64,000 nucleotides of DNA from Cryobacterium inferilacus (GCF_019599185.1 NZ_JAIEUL010000003.1:186001-250000), one strand, 5' to 3'. Shown: positions 18,010-27,520, counted from the first letter of the stretch. Numbers and translations are program-made. The notes: generated by a model not told the origin, from the letters alone.

Positions 18010-18218
18010 GGGGATCCTTCGGAAGTGTGGTCTGCGTGCTGTGCAGGCGTGCGGGATGACGGGACGGAGCGGGCGCGTGCGTGGGGCGCGGGGCGAAGCG
18101 TGCGGGCGAATCAGGCCGAGCGACTCAGGACAAGCGCGTCAGGCCGGACAGGTCGCCCCGGGCATTCGGCGGGGCGTGCGCGCGGGCATCCGTGCGGGCG
18201 TCCGTGCGGGTCGGCGGT

Positions 18219-18953
18219 TCATACCAGGCTCGCTTCGCGGCGTGAGGCGCGGGGCGCGCGGGTTTGGGCGTGCGGGGTGGTGAGGCGCACGAGTCGGTCG
18301 CCGAGCAGTTGCACCGAGGCCACGGTGGCCACGAGGATCACGATGGTGGCGAGCATCACGGTGTTGTCGAAGCGCTGGTAGCCGTAGGTGACCGCGACGT
18401 AGCCGATGCCGCCCGCACCGATGGTGCCGGCGATGGCGGAGTACTCGATCATGGCGATGGTATTGATGGTGAGCCCGCCGATGATCGACGGCAACGCCTC
18501 GCTGAGCTGCGCGGTACGAATGATCTGCAGCGGCGACGCACCGGAGGCCTTGGCGACCCGCACGAGGGTGGGTGGCACCCCGCGCAGCGAGTTCTCCACG
18601 ATGCGGGTGAAGAACGCGATGCCGGCAATAGACATGGGAACCACCGCGGCGGCGATGCCGATGTTGGTGCCGGTGATGAACCGGGTGAACGGCACGATCG
18701 ACGCCATCAGGATGAGGAACGGCAGCGACCGCCCGATGCTCACGATCCAGCTGATCGTGCTGTGCAGGGCGGGGTTCTCGAACAGGCCGCCCGGGGCGAG
18801 ATTGTGCACCAGGGCGCCGAGCGGGATGCCGACCAGCACCACGATCACCATCACGATTCCGACCATGAGCAGGGTATCGAGCAACGCGGGGAAGACCAGC
18901 GCCGGGATCTGATCGATCGGCACGTTCTTGCTGGGAATGGTCAGGATGCTCAT
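18219..18953 (-). CDS. metI: MetI-type ABC transporter permease
   Basis: A 244-residue membrane protein with about five helices. It carries the ABC importer EAA-loop segment ('AKASGASPLQIIRTAQLSEALPSIIGG') that contacts the ATPase. The order and size match MetI. The ATG at 18953 overlaps the end of the ATPase gene by 4 bp, so the two are coupled. The C-terminal tail is short and basic. The 209-bp stretch that follows, before the binding-protein gene, holds only GC-rich DNA with a short GGGCATCCGTGC-type tandem repeat. Confidence 0.88.
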   Translation of the reverse strand: MSILTIPSKNVPIDQIPALVFPALLDTLLMVGIVMVIVVLVGIPLGALVHNLAPGGLFENPALHSTISWIVSIGRSLPFLILMASIVPFTRFITGTNIGIAAAVVPMSIAGIAFFTRIVENSLRGVPPTLVRVAKASGASPLQIIRTAQLSEALPSIIGGLTINTIAMIEYSAIAGTIGAGGIGYVAVTYGYQRFDNTVMLATIVILVATVASVQLLGDRLVRLTTPHAQTRAPRASRREASLV

Positions 18954-19972
18954 GCGACCCGCTCCAGAATCTCGGCCTGCGCGGCCTGCTCGGCCTGCGC
19001 GGGGCGGGCGTCGAGGCCGAGGCTGCGGGCTGCGGCAATGAGGTGCTCGTGGTCGGCACCGACGACGCCGATGCTGGCGTGCCCGACGGTGGCGCCGTCG
19101 ACGGTTTCGATGGATGCGCCGAGCAGCGACACCGTGACGCCGAGCCGGTCGGCCAGCCGGGTGAGCCAGTCGGCCGGAACGGTCGCGGAGGTATAGCTGA
19201 CGAACCACTCGGTCGCGTCGGCGGCGGCGCGCTCGTGCGAGCGTGCCGGGCGGAGGGCCCGGCCGAGTCCAGACGCGGGGTCGCGCAGCAGCTCGACGAT
19301 GCGGCCGCTCTCCACGATCCGGCCGTGGTCCAGGCGGGCGACGGAATCGGCGACCTGCAACACGGTGTCCATCTCGTGGGTGATGAAGAGGATCGACAGA
19401 CCCAGGTCGTCGCGTAATTCCTTGAGCAGCGCCACGATCGACCGGGTGGAATCGGGGTCGAGGCCAGAGGTGGCCTCGTCGCTGAGCAGCACGGAGGGGC
19501 GCAGGGCCAGCGCGCGGGCGATGCCCACCCGTTGCCGCTGACCGCCGGAGAGCTGGTGCGGGTAGTGCCCGGCCTTGGTGGCCAGGCCCACCCGGTCCAG
19601 CAACTCCGCGGTGCGGGCGCGGGTCTCCGCGGCCGTCACGCCGAGGTACTCCAACGGCAGCGCCACGTTCTGGGCGGCGGTGCGCCGCGAGTAGAGGCCA
19701 TCCGACTGGAAAATCGTGCCGATGCGGCGGCGCGCCACCCGCAGCTGCTTCTCGGTGAGCCGGGAGAGGTTCTCCCCGTTCACCAGAACCGACCCGCTGG
19801 TGGGGCGTTCGAGCAGGTTGACGCACTGCGCCAGCGTGCTCTTGCCGGCGCCGCTCGGGCCGACGACGGCGAAGATCTCGCCGGCGTCGACGCTGAAGTC
19901 GAGGCGGTCAAGCACCACGGTGCGCTGCTCACCGTGGCCGTAGACCTTGGTCAGCTGTTCCAGGCTGATCAT
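18950..19972 (-). CDS. metN: MetN-type ABC transporter ATPase with NIL domain
   Basis: A 340-residue ATPase. Walker A is 'GPSGAGKST' (38-46), the signature 'LSGGQRQRVGIARAL', Walker B 'VLLSDEATSGLDP' and the switch His in 'ILFITHEMD'. The C-terminal part (about 255-335, ending in 'ASIGVVGADHEHLIAAARSLG') is the NIL domain, which in MetN senses internal methionine and shuts the importer. It follows the monooxygenase gene by 13 bp and overlaps the permease gene by 4 bp. This places a flavin monooxygenase and a methionine-type importer in one operon. Confidence 0.9.
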   Translation of the reverse strand: MISLEQLTKVYGHGEQRTVVLDRLDFSVDAGEIFAVVGPSGAGKSTLAQCVNLLERPTSGSVLVNGENLSRLTEKQLRVARRRIGTIFQSDGLYSRRTAAQNVALPLEYLGVTAAETRARTAELLDRVGLATKAGHYPHQLSGGQRQRVGIARALALRPSVLLSDEATSGLDPDSTRSIVALLKELRDDLGLSILFITHEMDTVLQVADSVARLDHGRIVESGRIVELLRDPASGLGRALRPARSHERAAADATEWFVSYTSATVPADWLTRLADRLGVTVSLLGASIETVDGATVGHASIGVVGADHEHLIAAARSLGLDARPAQAEQAAQAEILERVA

Positions 19973-19985
19973 GCTTCGGGTCTCC

Positions 19986-21365
19986 TCAGGACACGGGCAC
20001 GCCGACGCGGAAGTTCGCGCCGTGGTGCTCGTCTGGCAGGCGGTCGCCGCGGCCGTGCAGTTTCTGCCGCAGGGTGCCCTCGGTGTACTCGGTCGGGTAG
20101 ACGCCGCGCTTCTGCAGCTCGGGCACCACCCAGGTGACCACGTCTTCGAAGGTGCCTGGCGTGATCGCGTAGGCCAGGTTGAACCCGTCCACGTCGGTCT
20201 CGGCGGCCCACTCCTCGAGCTGGTCGGCGATCTCCACGCCGGAGCCCACGATGAACGGCCCGAGGCCGCCGATCGCGCCGGCCCTGGCGATGTCGCCCAC
20301 GGTCCACTCCGAGCCGTCGTGGTTCGCGGCCTGGAAGTTGGCCACGGCCGACTGGATGGCGTTGCTCTTGACGTTGCCGATCGGCTCGTCGAGCGCGAAC
20401 TCGGACAGGTCGACACCCATCCAACCGGACATGAACACGAGCGCGCCCTCCTCACTGGCGTAGCTGAGGTAGTCCAGGTACTTCGCCTGCGCCTTCTCGC
20501 TGGTCTCGTCGGTGATGATGGTGAGCAGCGTGTAGATCTTGGCGGAGTAGCGGTCGCGTCCGGCGGACTCGAGGGCGTCCCGGATCTTGGTGACGGTGCC
20601 CTTGAGCACCTCCTTGGTGGAGGCGGCCACGAAGATCGCCTCGGCGTTGCCTGCGGCGAAGGCGATACCGCGGCTGGAGGCCCCGGCCTGGTAGATCACG
20701 GGAGAGCGCTGCGGGCTCGGCTCGGAGAGGTGGATGCCCGGCACCTGGAAGTGCTTGCCGGAGTGCCCGATCGAGTGCACCTTGCTCGGGTCGGTGAAGA
20801 CACCGGATGCGGCGTCGCGCACCACGGCGTCCTCTTCCCAGGAGCCTTCCCAGAGCTTGTAGAGCACCTCGAGGTACTCGTCGGCGTAGTCGTACCGGTC
20901 GTCGTGCTCGAGCTGGTCCTCGTTGCCCATGTTGCGGGCGGCGGAGGGCAGGTACCCGGTGACGACGTTCCAGCCGACCCTGCCCTTGGTGAGGTGGTCG
21001 AGCGTGGACATGCGCCGGGCGAACGGGTACGGGTGCTCGTACGCGGTGCCGGCCGTGACGCCGAAACCGAGGTGCTCCGTGACATATGCCATTGCGGGAA
21101 TGACCAGAAGCGGGTCGGCGACGGGGATCTGCGCCCCGTTGCGGATCGCGGCCTCGTTGGTGCCGCCATACACGTCGTAGGTGCCCAGCACGTCGGCCAG
21201 GAAGATGCCGTCGAAGCGGCCCTTCTCGAGCAGCTTGGCCAGCTCGGTCCAGTAGGCAAGGTCGGTGTAACTCTGCGACCGGTCATCCGGGTGGCGCCAC
21301 AGGCCGGAGGACTGGTGGGCGACGCAGTTCATGTCGAAGGCGTTGAATCGAATCTGTCTGGGCAT
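19986..21365 (-). CDS. NtaA/DmoA-family FMN-dependent monooxygenase
   Basis: A 459-residue luciferase-like monooxygenase. Typical segments are 'MPRQIRFNAFDMNCVAHQSSGLWRHP' type N-terminus, 'FDGIFLADVLGTYD', 'TKGRVGWNVVTGYLPSAARNMG' and 'PVIYQAGASSRGIAFAAGNAEAIF'. Relatives act on dimethyl sulfide, dibenzothiophene sulfone, nitrilotriacetate and S-substituted cysteines, using FMNH2 from a partner reductase. It is first in an operon with a MetNIQ-type importer, so oxidation of an imported sulfur compound is the likely role. The ATG at 21365 replaces an earlier non-family start at 21398. Confidence 0.9.
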   Translation of the reverse strand: MPRQIRFNAFDMNCVAHQSSGLWRHPDDRSQSYTDLAYWTELAKLLEKGRFDGIFLADVLGTYDVYGGTNEAAIRNGAQIPVADPLLVIPAMAYVTEHLGFGVTAGTAYEHPYPFARRMSTLDHLTKGRVGWNVVTGYLPSAARNMGNEDQLEHDDRYDYADEYLEVLYKLWEGSWEEDAVVRDAASGVFTDPSKVHSIGHSGKHFQVPGIHLSEPSPQRSPVIYQAGASSRGIAFAAGNAEAIFVAASTKEVLKGTVTKIRDALESAGRDRYSAKIYTLLTIITDETSEKAQAKYLDYLSYASEEGALVFMSGWMGVDLSEFALDEPIGNVKSNAIQSAVANFQAANHDGSEWTVGDIARAGAIGGLGPFIVGSGVEIADQLEEWAAETDVDGFNLAYAITPGTFEDVVTWVVPELQKRGVYPTEYTEGTLRQKLHGRGDRLPDEHHGANFRVGVPVS

Positions 21366-21516
21366 GGACCAATGCTCACGAATCCGCGCGCGGAACACAT
21401 CCTCGGGCGAAACACGACGTCACAGACGGATGCATCGCAGTAGCTGCGACGCCGCCCGTTTGAGCGGCTCAGCCTTGCAAGAAACTGCGCTCAGTGACGT
21501 ACGGGGGCCGACGACT

Positions 21517-21543
21517 CACCCGCACTGCGGGGGTGCCTTTTCT
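21517..21543 (+). terminator. Terminator-like hairpin in the leader of the amine-oxidation operon
   Basis: CACCCGC and GCGGG(GG)TG pair around the loop ACT and are followed by CCTTTTCT. This resembles an intrinsic terminator on the plus strand. No plus-strand gene ends here, and the hairpin lies about 100 bp before the aldehyde dehydrogenase start, so it could act as an attenuator or stop antisense transcription. I did not compute the folding energy. The rest of the 274-bp spacer shows nothing clear. Confidence 0.4.
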
Positions 21544-21639
21544 CCCGGCCAAGTGCCATACTGGCCCCGAATCGCTGCTCTGCCGCCGCCAGGTTGCACG
21601 GCGGCGATCCGGCCGTGTTACTCGACGCAGAGGAGCCCC

Positions 21640-23070
21640 GTGAGTACCCCGAACCTGTCCAATTTCATCGATGGCCAATTCGTCACTCCGGCCGGCACGG
21701 AGATGCTCGACGTCATCGATCCGACCAACGGACGCGTCGTGGCCAGGGCCCCGATCTCCACGGCGGAAGACGTCGACGACGCCATGCGGGCCGCCAAGGC
21801 CGCCTTCCCCGCCTGGAGCCGGGCCACCCCCGGCGAGAGGCAGCGTGCCCTGCTCCTGCTCGCCGACGCCGTGGAGGCCAACAGCGACGCGATCGTGGAG
21901 GCGCAGCACCGCAATACCGGGCAGCCGCGGGCCACGATCGGCGCAGACGAGGTGGCCGCAGGCGCCGACCAGCTGCGGTTCTTCGCCGGCGCCGCCCGGC
22001 TGCTCGAGGGCAAGTCGGCCGGCGAGTACCTCGAGGGCATGACCTCCTGGGTGCGTCGGGAGCCGATCGGCGTGGTCGGGCAGGTCACCCCGTGGAACTT
22101 CCCGTTCCTCATGGCGATCTGGAAAATCGGCCCCGCCCTGGCCGTGGGCAACACCCTGGTGCTCAAGCCCAGCGACACCACCCCTGAATCCACCCTCGAA
22201 CTGGCCAGGATCAGCCGGGGCATCCTGCCGCCCGGCGTGATGAACATCGTGCTCGGCGACGCCAGCACGGGCTCGTTCATCGTCGAGCATCCGGTGCCCG
22301 GCCTGGTCTCGATCACGGGCAGCGTGCGCGCCGGCATCGCCGTCGCCTCCGGCGCCGCCCACACCCTCAAGCGCGCGCACCTCGAACTCGGCGGCAAGGC
22401 GCCCGCCGTGGTCTTCGGTGACGTCGACGTGGCCAAGGTCGCCTCGGCGATCGCCGACTTCTCCTTCTACAACGCCGGCCAGGACTGCACGGCCATCACC
22501 AGGGTGCTCGTGCACGAGACCATCCACGACGAGTTCGTGGCGGCCTTCACCGCGGAGGCCGAGCTGCGCACCACCGGGTCTGCGGACGACGCCGACAACT
22601 ACTTCGGCCCACTCAACAACGTGCGGCACTTCACCGACGTGGTCGACAGGGTGGCGGCGCTGCCCGCCCACGCGGTGATCAGCACCGGTGGGCACCAGGT
22701 GGGCGATGACGGCTATTTCTTCGAACCCACCGTGGTGACCCAGGTGCGCCAGGACGACCCGATCGTGCAGGACGAAACCTTCGGCCCGGTGATCACCGTG
22801 CAGAGCTTCGGCACAGAGGAGGAGGCCATCACCATGGCCAACGATGTGCGCTACGCGCTCGCCTCGAGCGTCTGGACCCGCGACCACGCCAGGGCGCTGC
22901 GGGTGTCGCGGGACCTGGACTTCGGTGCCGTCTGGATCAACACGCACATCCTGCTCACCGCCGAGATGCCCCACGGCGGCTTCAAGTACTCGGGCTACGG
23001 CAAGGACCTCTCCATGTACGGCGTCGAGGACTACACCCGGATCAAGCACGTGATGAGCTCGCTCGCATGA
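21640..23070 (+). CDS. Aldehyde dehydrogenase, aminobutyraldehyde dehydrogenase-like
   Basis: A 476-residue NAD-dependent dehydrogenase. Catalytic residues are intact: Asn 153 in 'TPWNFPF', Glu 249 in 'HLELGGKAP' and Cys 283 in 'NAGQDCTAITRV'. The 'GQDC' form with 'WINTHILLTAEMPHGGFKYSGYGKDLS' near the end is typical of the gamma-aminobutyraldehyde and related amine-derived aldehyde dehydrogenases. The GTG start at 21640 has GAGGAG 4-9 bp upstream; the frame is open further up but not protein-like. It overlaps the amine oxidase gene by 4 bp, so it very likely oxidises the aldehyde made by that enzyme. Confidence 0.9.
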   Translation: MSTPNLSNFIDGQFVTPAGTEMLDVIDPTNGRVVARAPISTAEDVDDAMRAAKAAFPAWSRATPGERQRALLLLADAVEANSDAIVEAQHRNTGQPRATIGADEVAAGADQLRFFAGAARLLEGKSAGEYLEGMTSWVRREPIGVVGQVTPWNFPFLMAIWKIGPALAVGNTLVLKPSDTTPESTLELARISRGILPPGVMNIVLGDASTGSFIVEHPVPGLVSITGSVRAGIAVASGAAHTLKRAHLELGGKAPAVVFGDVDVAKVASAIADFSFYNAGQDCTAITRVLVHETIHDEFVAAFTAEAELRTTGSADDADNYFGPLNNVRHFTDVVDRVAALPAHAVISTGGHQVGDDGYFFEPTVVTQVRQDDPIVQDETFGPVITVQSFGTEEEAITMANDVRYALASSVWTRDHARALRVSRDLDFGAVWINTHILLTAEMPHGGFKYSGYGKDLSMYGVEDYTRIKHVMSSLA

Positions 23071-25070
23071 CCTTCCACCCGCTCGATTCCCTCACCGCCG
23101 CGGAGTTCAGCCAGGCCGCCGCCGTGCTCGCCCGAGAGCACGGCGTCGGGGCGGGCTGGCGGTTCGCCTCGATCGAACTCGTTGAACCGGCCAAGGCAGC
23201 CGTCGCCGCGTTCGAGGCCTCAGGCGTCGCTCCAGAACGCCGCGCCCGCCTGGTGGTGCTGCACCGCCCCGAGAATCGCACCTGGGTCGCGGTGGTGTCC
23301 CTCGATGCGGACGCCCTGCTCACCTGGGAGCAAGCCGTCGGCGTGCAGGCGAACTTCACCGTGGACGAGTGGGAGGAGGCCGACGCGGCGCTGCGCGCGC
23401 ATCCGGAGGTCATCGCGGCACTGGCCAAGCGCGGCATCACCGACCTCGAGAACGTGTTCATCGACACCTGGACCTACGGCGACGCCGTGATCCCCGAGGT
23501 CTACCGGGGCCTGCGGTTGGGCTGGGCGGATGTCTGGGTGCGCGGCCAGGCCGGCGCCAACCCGTACGCGGGGCCGGTCAGCGGGCTGCACTTCGTGATC
23601 GACGTGAACACCATGAACCTGCTCGAGGTCGAAGACACATTCACGGTCGACCCGCCGAACGTGATGGGTGAGTACGTGCCGCACCTGGTGCCGGAACGCA
23701 TCCGCAACGCCGGCACCCGGCCGCCCCTCAAACCGCTGGACATCGTGCAACCGGAGGGCCCGAGCTTCACCGTCGACGGCAACCGGGTGCGCTGGCAGGG
23801 CTGGTCGTTGCGGGTGGGTTTCAACTACCGCGAGGGCATGACGCTGCACCGGGTGACCTACACGGATGCCGGCCGCGAGCGCTCCATCGCCAACCGGCTG
23901 TCGTTCGCCGAGATGGTGGTGCCGTACCGCGACCCGAGCGTCGACCACTTCCGCCGCACCGCGTTCGACATCGGCGAGTGGGGTCTGGGGTTCATGACCA
24001 CCTCGCTGGAGCTCGGCTGCGACTGCCTGGGCGAGATCCGCTACCTCGACGCAGTGCTCCACAACAGTGCCGGCGAGCCGTACACGATCCCCAATGCGTT
24101 CTGCATTCACGAGGAGGACAACGCCGTGCTCTGGAAGCACGTCGACCACGACGGCGGCGCGGAGGTACGCCGGATGCGCCGACTCGTGGTGTCCTTCCAC
24201 GTCACCGTGGCGAACTACGAATACCTGGTCTACTGGCGGTTCTACCAGGACGGCAACATCGAGTGCGAGGTGCGCGCCACCGGCATCATGGTGGTCACCC
24301 ACCTCGAACCCGGCCAGCCGCACCCCAACGGCACGCTCGTCGACGACCGCACCTACGCGCCGTTCCACCAGCACTTCATCGTGGCCAGGATGGACCTCGA
24401 CATCGACGGCCCGACCAACACGGTGTTCCGCAGTGAGACCCGGATCGAACCGATCGACGAGTCGAACCCGCTGGGACTGGCGATCACCCAACAGAACACC
24501 CCGATCGAGACCGAGGGCTTCGACGACTTCGACTGGAACACGCAGCGGGCTTGGAAGGTCGTGAACGAGCAGTCCCTGAATGCGCTCGGCACCCCGGTGT
24601 CGTACAAGCTGGTGCCCGGTGGGGCGATCCCGTCGTTCTTCCACCCCACCGCCCCGGCGCTGTTGCGCGCGCAGGTGATCGGCCACACGGTCTGGGTCAC
24701 GCCCAATACCGAGTCCCAGCGCTGGCCCTGCGGCGAGTTCGTCAACCAGAGCGGCGTCGACCACGGGCTCCCCGAGTGGGTCGAGGCCGGTCGGGACGTG
24801 CGCGACACCGACCTGGTGCTCTGGTACACCTTCGGCATCCACCACATCACCCGGCCAGAGGAGTGGCCGGTGATGCCGGCGGACATCGTCTCGTTCTGGC
24901 TGAAGCCGGTGGGGTTCTTCGACCGCAACCCGTCGCTGGACGTGGAACCGAGCGCCGCCCACTGCGCCCCTGGCATGGACCACAGCGGGCACGAGCACGA
25001 CGGGCATGACCACGACGGGCATGACCACGAGCCGGATGCCGCCGGCACCGAACCGAGGAGAACAGCGTGA
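23067..25070 (+). CDS. Copper-containing primary amine oxidase with His-rich tail
   Basis: A 667-residue quinoprotein. Tyr 384 in 'TVANYEY' is the residue that self-converts to topaquinone. Asp 301 in 'TAFDIGEW' is the catalytic base. Copper ligands are His 434 and His 436 ('FHQHF') and His 592 ('GIHHITRPEEWPVMP'). The enzyme turns R-CH2-NH2, O2 and water into aldehyde, NH3 and H2O2. After the conserved core, residues about 632-654 form a His/Asp/Gly-rich tail with repeated 'DGHDH' units, a possible copper store. No signal peptide is seen, so it acts in the cytoplasm. It is coupled by overlap to genes on both sides. Confidence 0.95.
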   Translation: MTFHPLDSLTAAEFSQAAAVLAREHGVGAGWRFASIELVEPAKAAVAAFEASGVAPERRARLVVLHRPENRTWVAVVSLDADALLTWEQAVGVQANFTVDEWEEADAALRAHPEVIAALAKRGITDLENVFIDTWTYGDAVIPEVYRGLRLGWADVWVRGQAGANPYAGPVSGLHFVIDVNTMNLLEVEDTFTVDPPNVMGEYVPHLVPERIRNAGTRPPLKPLDIVQPEGPSFTVDGNRVRWQGWSLRVGFNYREGMTLHRVTYTDAGRERSIANRLSFAEMVVPYRDPSVDHFRRTAFDIGEWGLGFMTTSLELGCDCLGEIRYLDAVLHNSAGEPYTIPNAFCIHEEDNAVLWKHVDHDGGAEVRRMRRLVVSFHVTVANYEYLVYWRFYQDGNIECEVRATGIMVVTHLEPGQPHPNGTLVDDRTYAPFHQHFIVARMDLDIDGPTNTVFRSETRIEPIDESNPLGLAITQQNTPIETEGFDDFDWNTQRAWKVVNEQSLNALGTPVSYKLVPGGAIPSFFHPTAPALLRAQVIGHTVWVTPNTESQRWPCGEFVNQSGVDHGLPEWVEAGRDVRDTDLVLWYTFGIHHITRPEEWPVMPADIVSFWLKPVGFFDRNPSLDVEPSAAHCAPGMDHSGHEHDGHDHDGHDHEPDAAGTEPRRTA

Positions 25071-25939
25071 GCCGAGTAGCGAACTACGTGGTGGCCTACG
25101 AGGCCACCGCTCAGGGCCGCGAGTCCCTCGAGTTGGGCATCGCCCTGGCCCGCGCCACCGGCGCCGAGCTGCGCATCTGCCTGGTGCTGCAACGCCTGAG
25201 TGCCGCACCGGCGAAGATCCACGCCGCCCGGTCGGATTACGAGGGGCTCCTGGCCGATCAGGCCACCCAGTGGCTGAACGAGGCGGCGGGTTGGGTGCCG
25301 AACGATGTCACCGCCAGCACCCACCAGCTCTGGGCCGACTCCACCTCGGAGGGCCTGATCCAGGCCGCCGCCGACCTGGACTCCGACCGCATCGTCGTGG
25401 GCGCGGCCCGCGGCGGCATCCTCAACCGGTTCACCATCGGCAGTGTCGCCAACGCCCTGTTGCATGCCTCCCCCGTGCCGGTGGCCCTCGCCCCGAGCGG
25501 CTATCGTGCCCCGGCCCAGCTCACCCGAATCACCTGCGCGATCGGCACCCGACCCGGCTGGGAGGCTCTGCTCGATTCGCTGGTGGCGTTCACCAGGGAT
25601 CTCGACCTCGAGCTGCGGTTCGTGACCCTGGTGGAAGTCGACGCCGCCCGCGAGAAGCAGTCACCGGCCGCCGCCGGCAGTACCGCGCACCTCGACGCCG
25701 TGCTCGCCTACTACCAGCGGCACGCCCAGAGCCGCGGCACCATCACCACCGAGGTGGGCGCCGGCAAGAACGTGGAGGACGCGGTCGAGGCCCTGGACTG
25801 GCGGCCGGACGAACTGGCCTTCGTGGGGTCCAGCCGGTTGGCGGCACCCCGCACGATCTTCCTCGGCATCACCGCCCACCGCATGCTGCACGCCCTGCCG
25901 GTGCCGCTCGTCGTCGTTCCCACATCCGCCCGCCCGTAG
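25067..25939 (+). CDS. Universal stress protein with two UspA domains
   Basis: A 290-residue protein with two tandem UspA-like domains (about 5-145 and 150-285). The ATP-binding type motif is visible as 'IVVGAARGGILNRFTIGSVANALLHASPVPVALAP' spread over residues about 108-142, and in a weaker form at the C-terminus ('FVGSSRLAAPRTIFLG..'). Its GTG start overlaps the stop of the amine oxidase gene. It may protect against, or sense, stress tied to H2O2 and aldehyde production; this is inference from position. Confidence 0.85.
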   Translation: MSRVANYVVAYEATAQGRESLELGIALARATGAELRICLVLQRLSAAPAKIHAARSDYEGLLADQATQWLNEAAGWVPNDVTASTHQLWADSTSEGLIQAAADLDSDRIVVGAARGGILNRFTIGSVANALLHASPVPVALAPSGYRAPAQLTRITCAIGTRPGWEALLDSLVAFTRDLDLELRFVTLVEVDAAREKQSPAAAGSTAHLDAVLAYYQRHAQSRGTITTEVGAGKNVEDAVEALDWRPDELAFVGSSRLAAPRTIFLGITAHRMLHALPVPLVVVPTSARP

Positions 25940-25978
25940 TTGATTCGACCCGTAGCCGTTCGACCAAAGGACTAGTCC

Positions 25979-27520
25979 ATGGCACAGTCATCCGCTCCCC
26001 GCCCCACGCCGGTATCCACCAGCGCCGGCGGACTCTCGGCCAAGGGCCTGCGCTCCGGCTCCGTGGGCCTCCTCGGTGCCACCGTCATCGGTATCTCCTG
26101 CATCGCCCCCGCATACACGCTGACGGCGTCTCTCGGCCCCACGGTCGCGGCCGTCGGCACGCAAATGCCCGGCATCTTCATGGTCGGCTTCATCCCCATG
26201 CTGCTGGTGGCCCTCGGCTACCGCGAACTCAACAACGCCATGCCGGATGCCGGCACCTCCTTCACCTGGGCCACCCGCGCGTTCGGGCCGTGGCTGGGCT
26301 GGATGGGCGGCTGGGGCCTGATCGTGGCGACCGTGGTGGTGCTCTCCAACCTGGCCGGCGTGGCCGTGGACTTCTTCTACCTCATGCTCGCGCAGGTGTT
26401 CGACAACCCGGGCCTGGCCGATCTGGCCGGCAATGTCTGGATCAACATCTTCACCTGTCTGGCCTTCATGGTCGGCGCCTGTTACGTGTCCTATCGGGGC
26501 ATGGAGGCGACCAAGATGGTGCAGTACGTGCTGGTTGGATTCCAGTTGCTCGTGCTGGTTTGGTTCAGTGTCGCGGCGCTCCTGCACTTCTCCAACGGCA
26601 CCGCCTTCGACGCCCTCGGCTTCGATGCCTCCTGGTTCAACCCGTTCCTCACCCCGTCGTTCTCGGCCTTCGCCGCCGGGGTGTCGTTGTCGATCTTCAT
26701 CTACTGGGGCTGGGACGTGACCCTGACCATGAACGAGGAGACCAAGGATCCGGAGCGCACCCCGGGGCGGGCGGCGACCCTCACCGTGGCGATCATCTTC
26801 GTGCTCTACATCCTGGTTGCGGTGTCCGCGCTGATGTTCTCCGGTGTGGGCGCGGGCGAGCTGGGGCTCGGCAACGAAGACATCCAGGGCAACGTCTTCG
26901 CCGCCCTGGCCGGACCGGTGATGGGACCGTTCGCCATTCTGATGTCCCTCGCCGTGCTGTCCAGCTCGGCCGCGTCGCTGCAGTCCACCTTCGTCGGCCC
27001 GGCGCGCACCATGCTGTCGATGGGTCACTACCGGGCCTTTCCCAAGCGCTTCGCCGCCATCAGCCCCCGGTTCCAGTCGCCGGGCTTCGCCACCGTCATC
27101 GCGGGCGTGGTGGCCTGGGGGTTCTACGCGGTGATGCGGGTGCTGAGCACCGACGTGCTCACCGACACCATCCTCACCCTGGGCATCATGATCTGCTTCT
27201 ACTACGGGGTCACCGCGTTCGCCTGCGTCTGGTTCTTCCGCCGAGAGGTCTTCAGCAGCACCCGGGCGTTCCTGCTCAAGCTGCTGGCCCCGCTGGCCGG
27301 CGGCATCATTCTGGCGGTGATCTTCGCCACCACCCTGATCGACAGCACCAGCCCGGACTACGGCAGCGGATCGGAGATCGGCGGGGTCGGGCTGGTGTTC
27401 ATCCTCGCGATGGTGCTCTTCATCACCGGCATCGTGCTGATGCTGATCATGCGCCGGGTCGACCCGGCGTTCTTCCAGGGCAAAACCCTCACCAAGGGCA
27501 CCTCCCGCGACGCGTCCTAG
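25979..27520 (+). CDS. APC-family amino acid/amine permease
   Basis: A 513-residue integral membrane protein with about 12 helices. The first helix ('GLLGATVIGISCIAPAYTLTASLGP') and 'AGTSFTWATRAFGPWLGWMGGW' are characteristic of APC amino acid/polyamine transporters. It starts 39 bp after the universal stress protein gene in the same direction and probably brings in the amine that the oxidase degrades. It ends in a 4-bp overlap with the convergent MerR gene. Confidence 0.9.
   Translation: MAQSSAPRPTPVSTSAGGLSAKGLRSGSVGLLGATVIGISCIAPAYTLTASLGPTVAAVGTQMPGIFMVGFIPMLLVALGYRELNNAMPDAGTSFTWATRAFGPWLGWMGGWGLIVATVVVLSNLAGVAVDFFYLMLAQVFDNPGLADLAGNVWINIFTCLAFMVGACYVSYRGMEATKMVQYVLVGFQLLVLVWFSVAALLHFSNGTAFDALGFDASWFNPFLTPSFSAFAAGVSLSIFIYWGWDVTLTMNEETKDPERTPGRAATLTVAIIFVLYILVAVSALMFSGVGAGELGLGNEDIQGNVFAALAGPVMGPFAILMSLAVLSSSAASLQSTFVGPARTMLSMGHYRAFPKRFAAISPRFQSPGFATVIAGVVAWGFYAVMRVLSTDVLTDTILTLGIMICFYYGVTAFACVWFFRREVFSSTRAFLLKLLAPLAGGIILAVIFATTLIDSTSPDYGSGSEIGGVGLVFILAMVLFITGIVLMLIMRRVDPAFFQGKTLTKGTSRDAS

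Noticed and set aside
18010..18218. Extra gene between permease and binding protein
   Set aside because: The sequence is GC-rich with a short tandem repeat; open frames there are Arg/Pro-rich and continue real genes out of frame.
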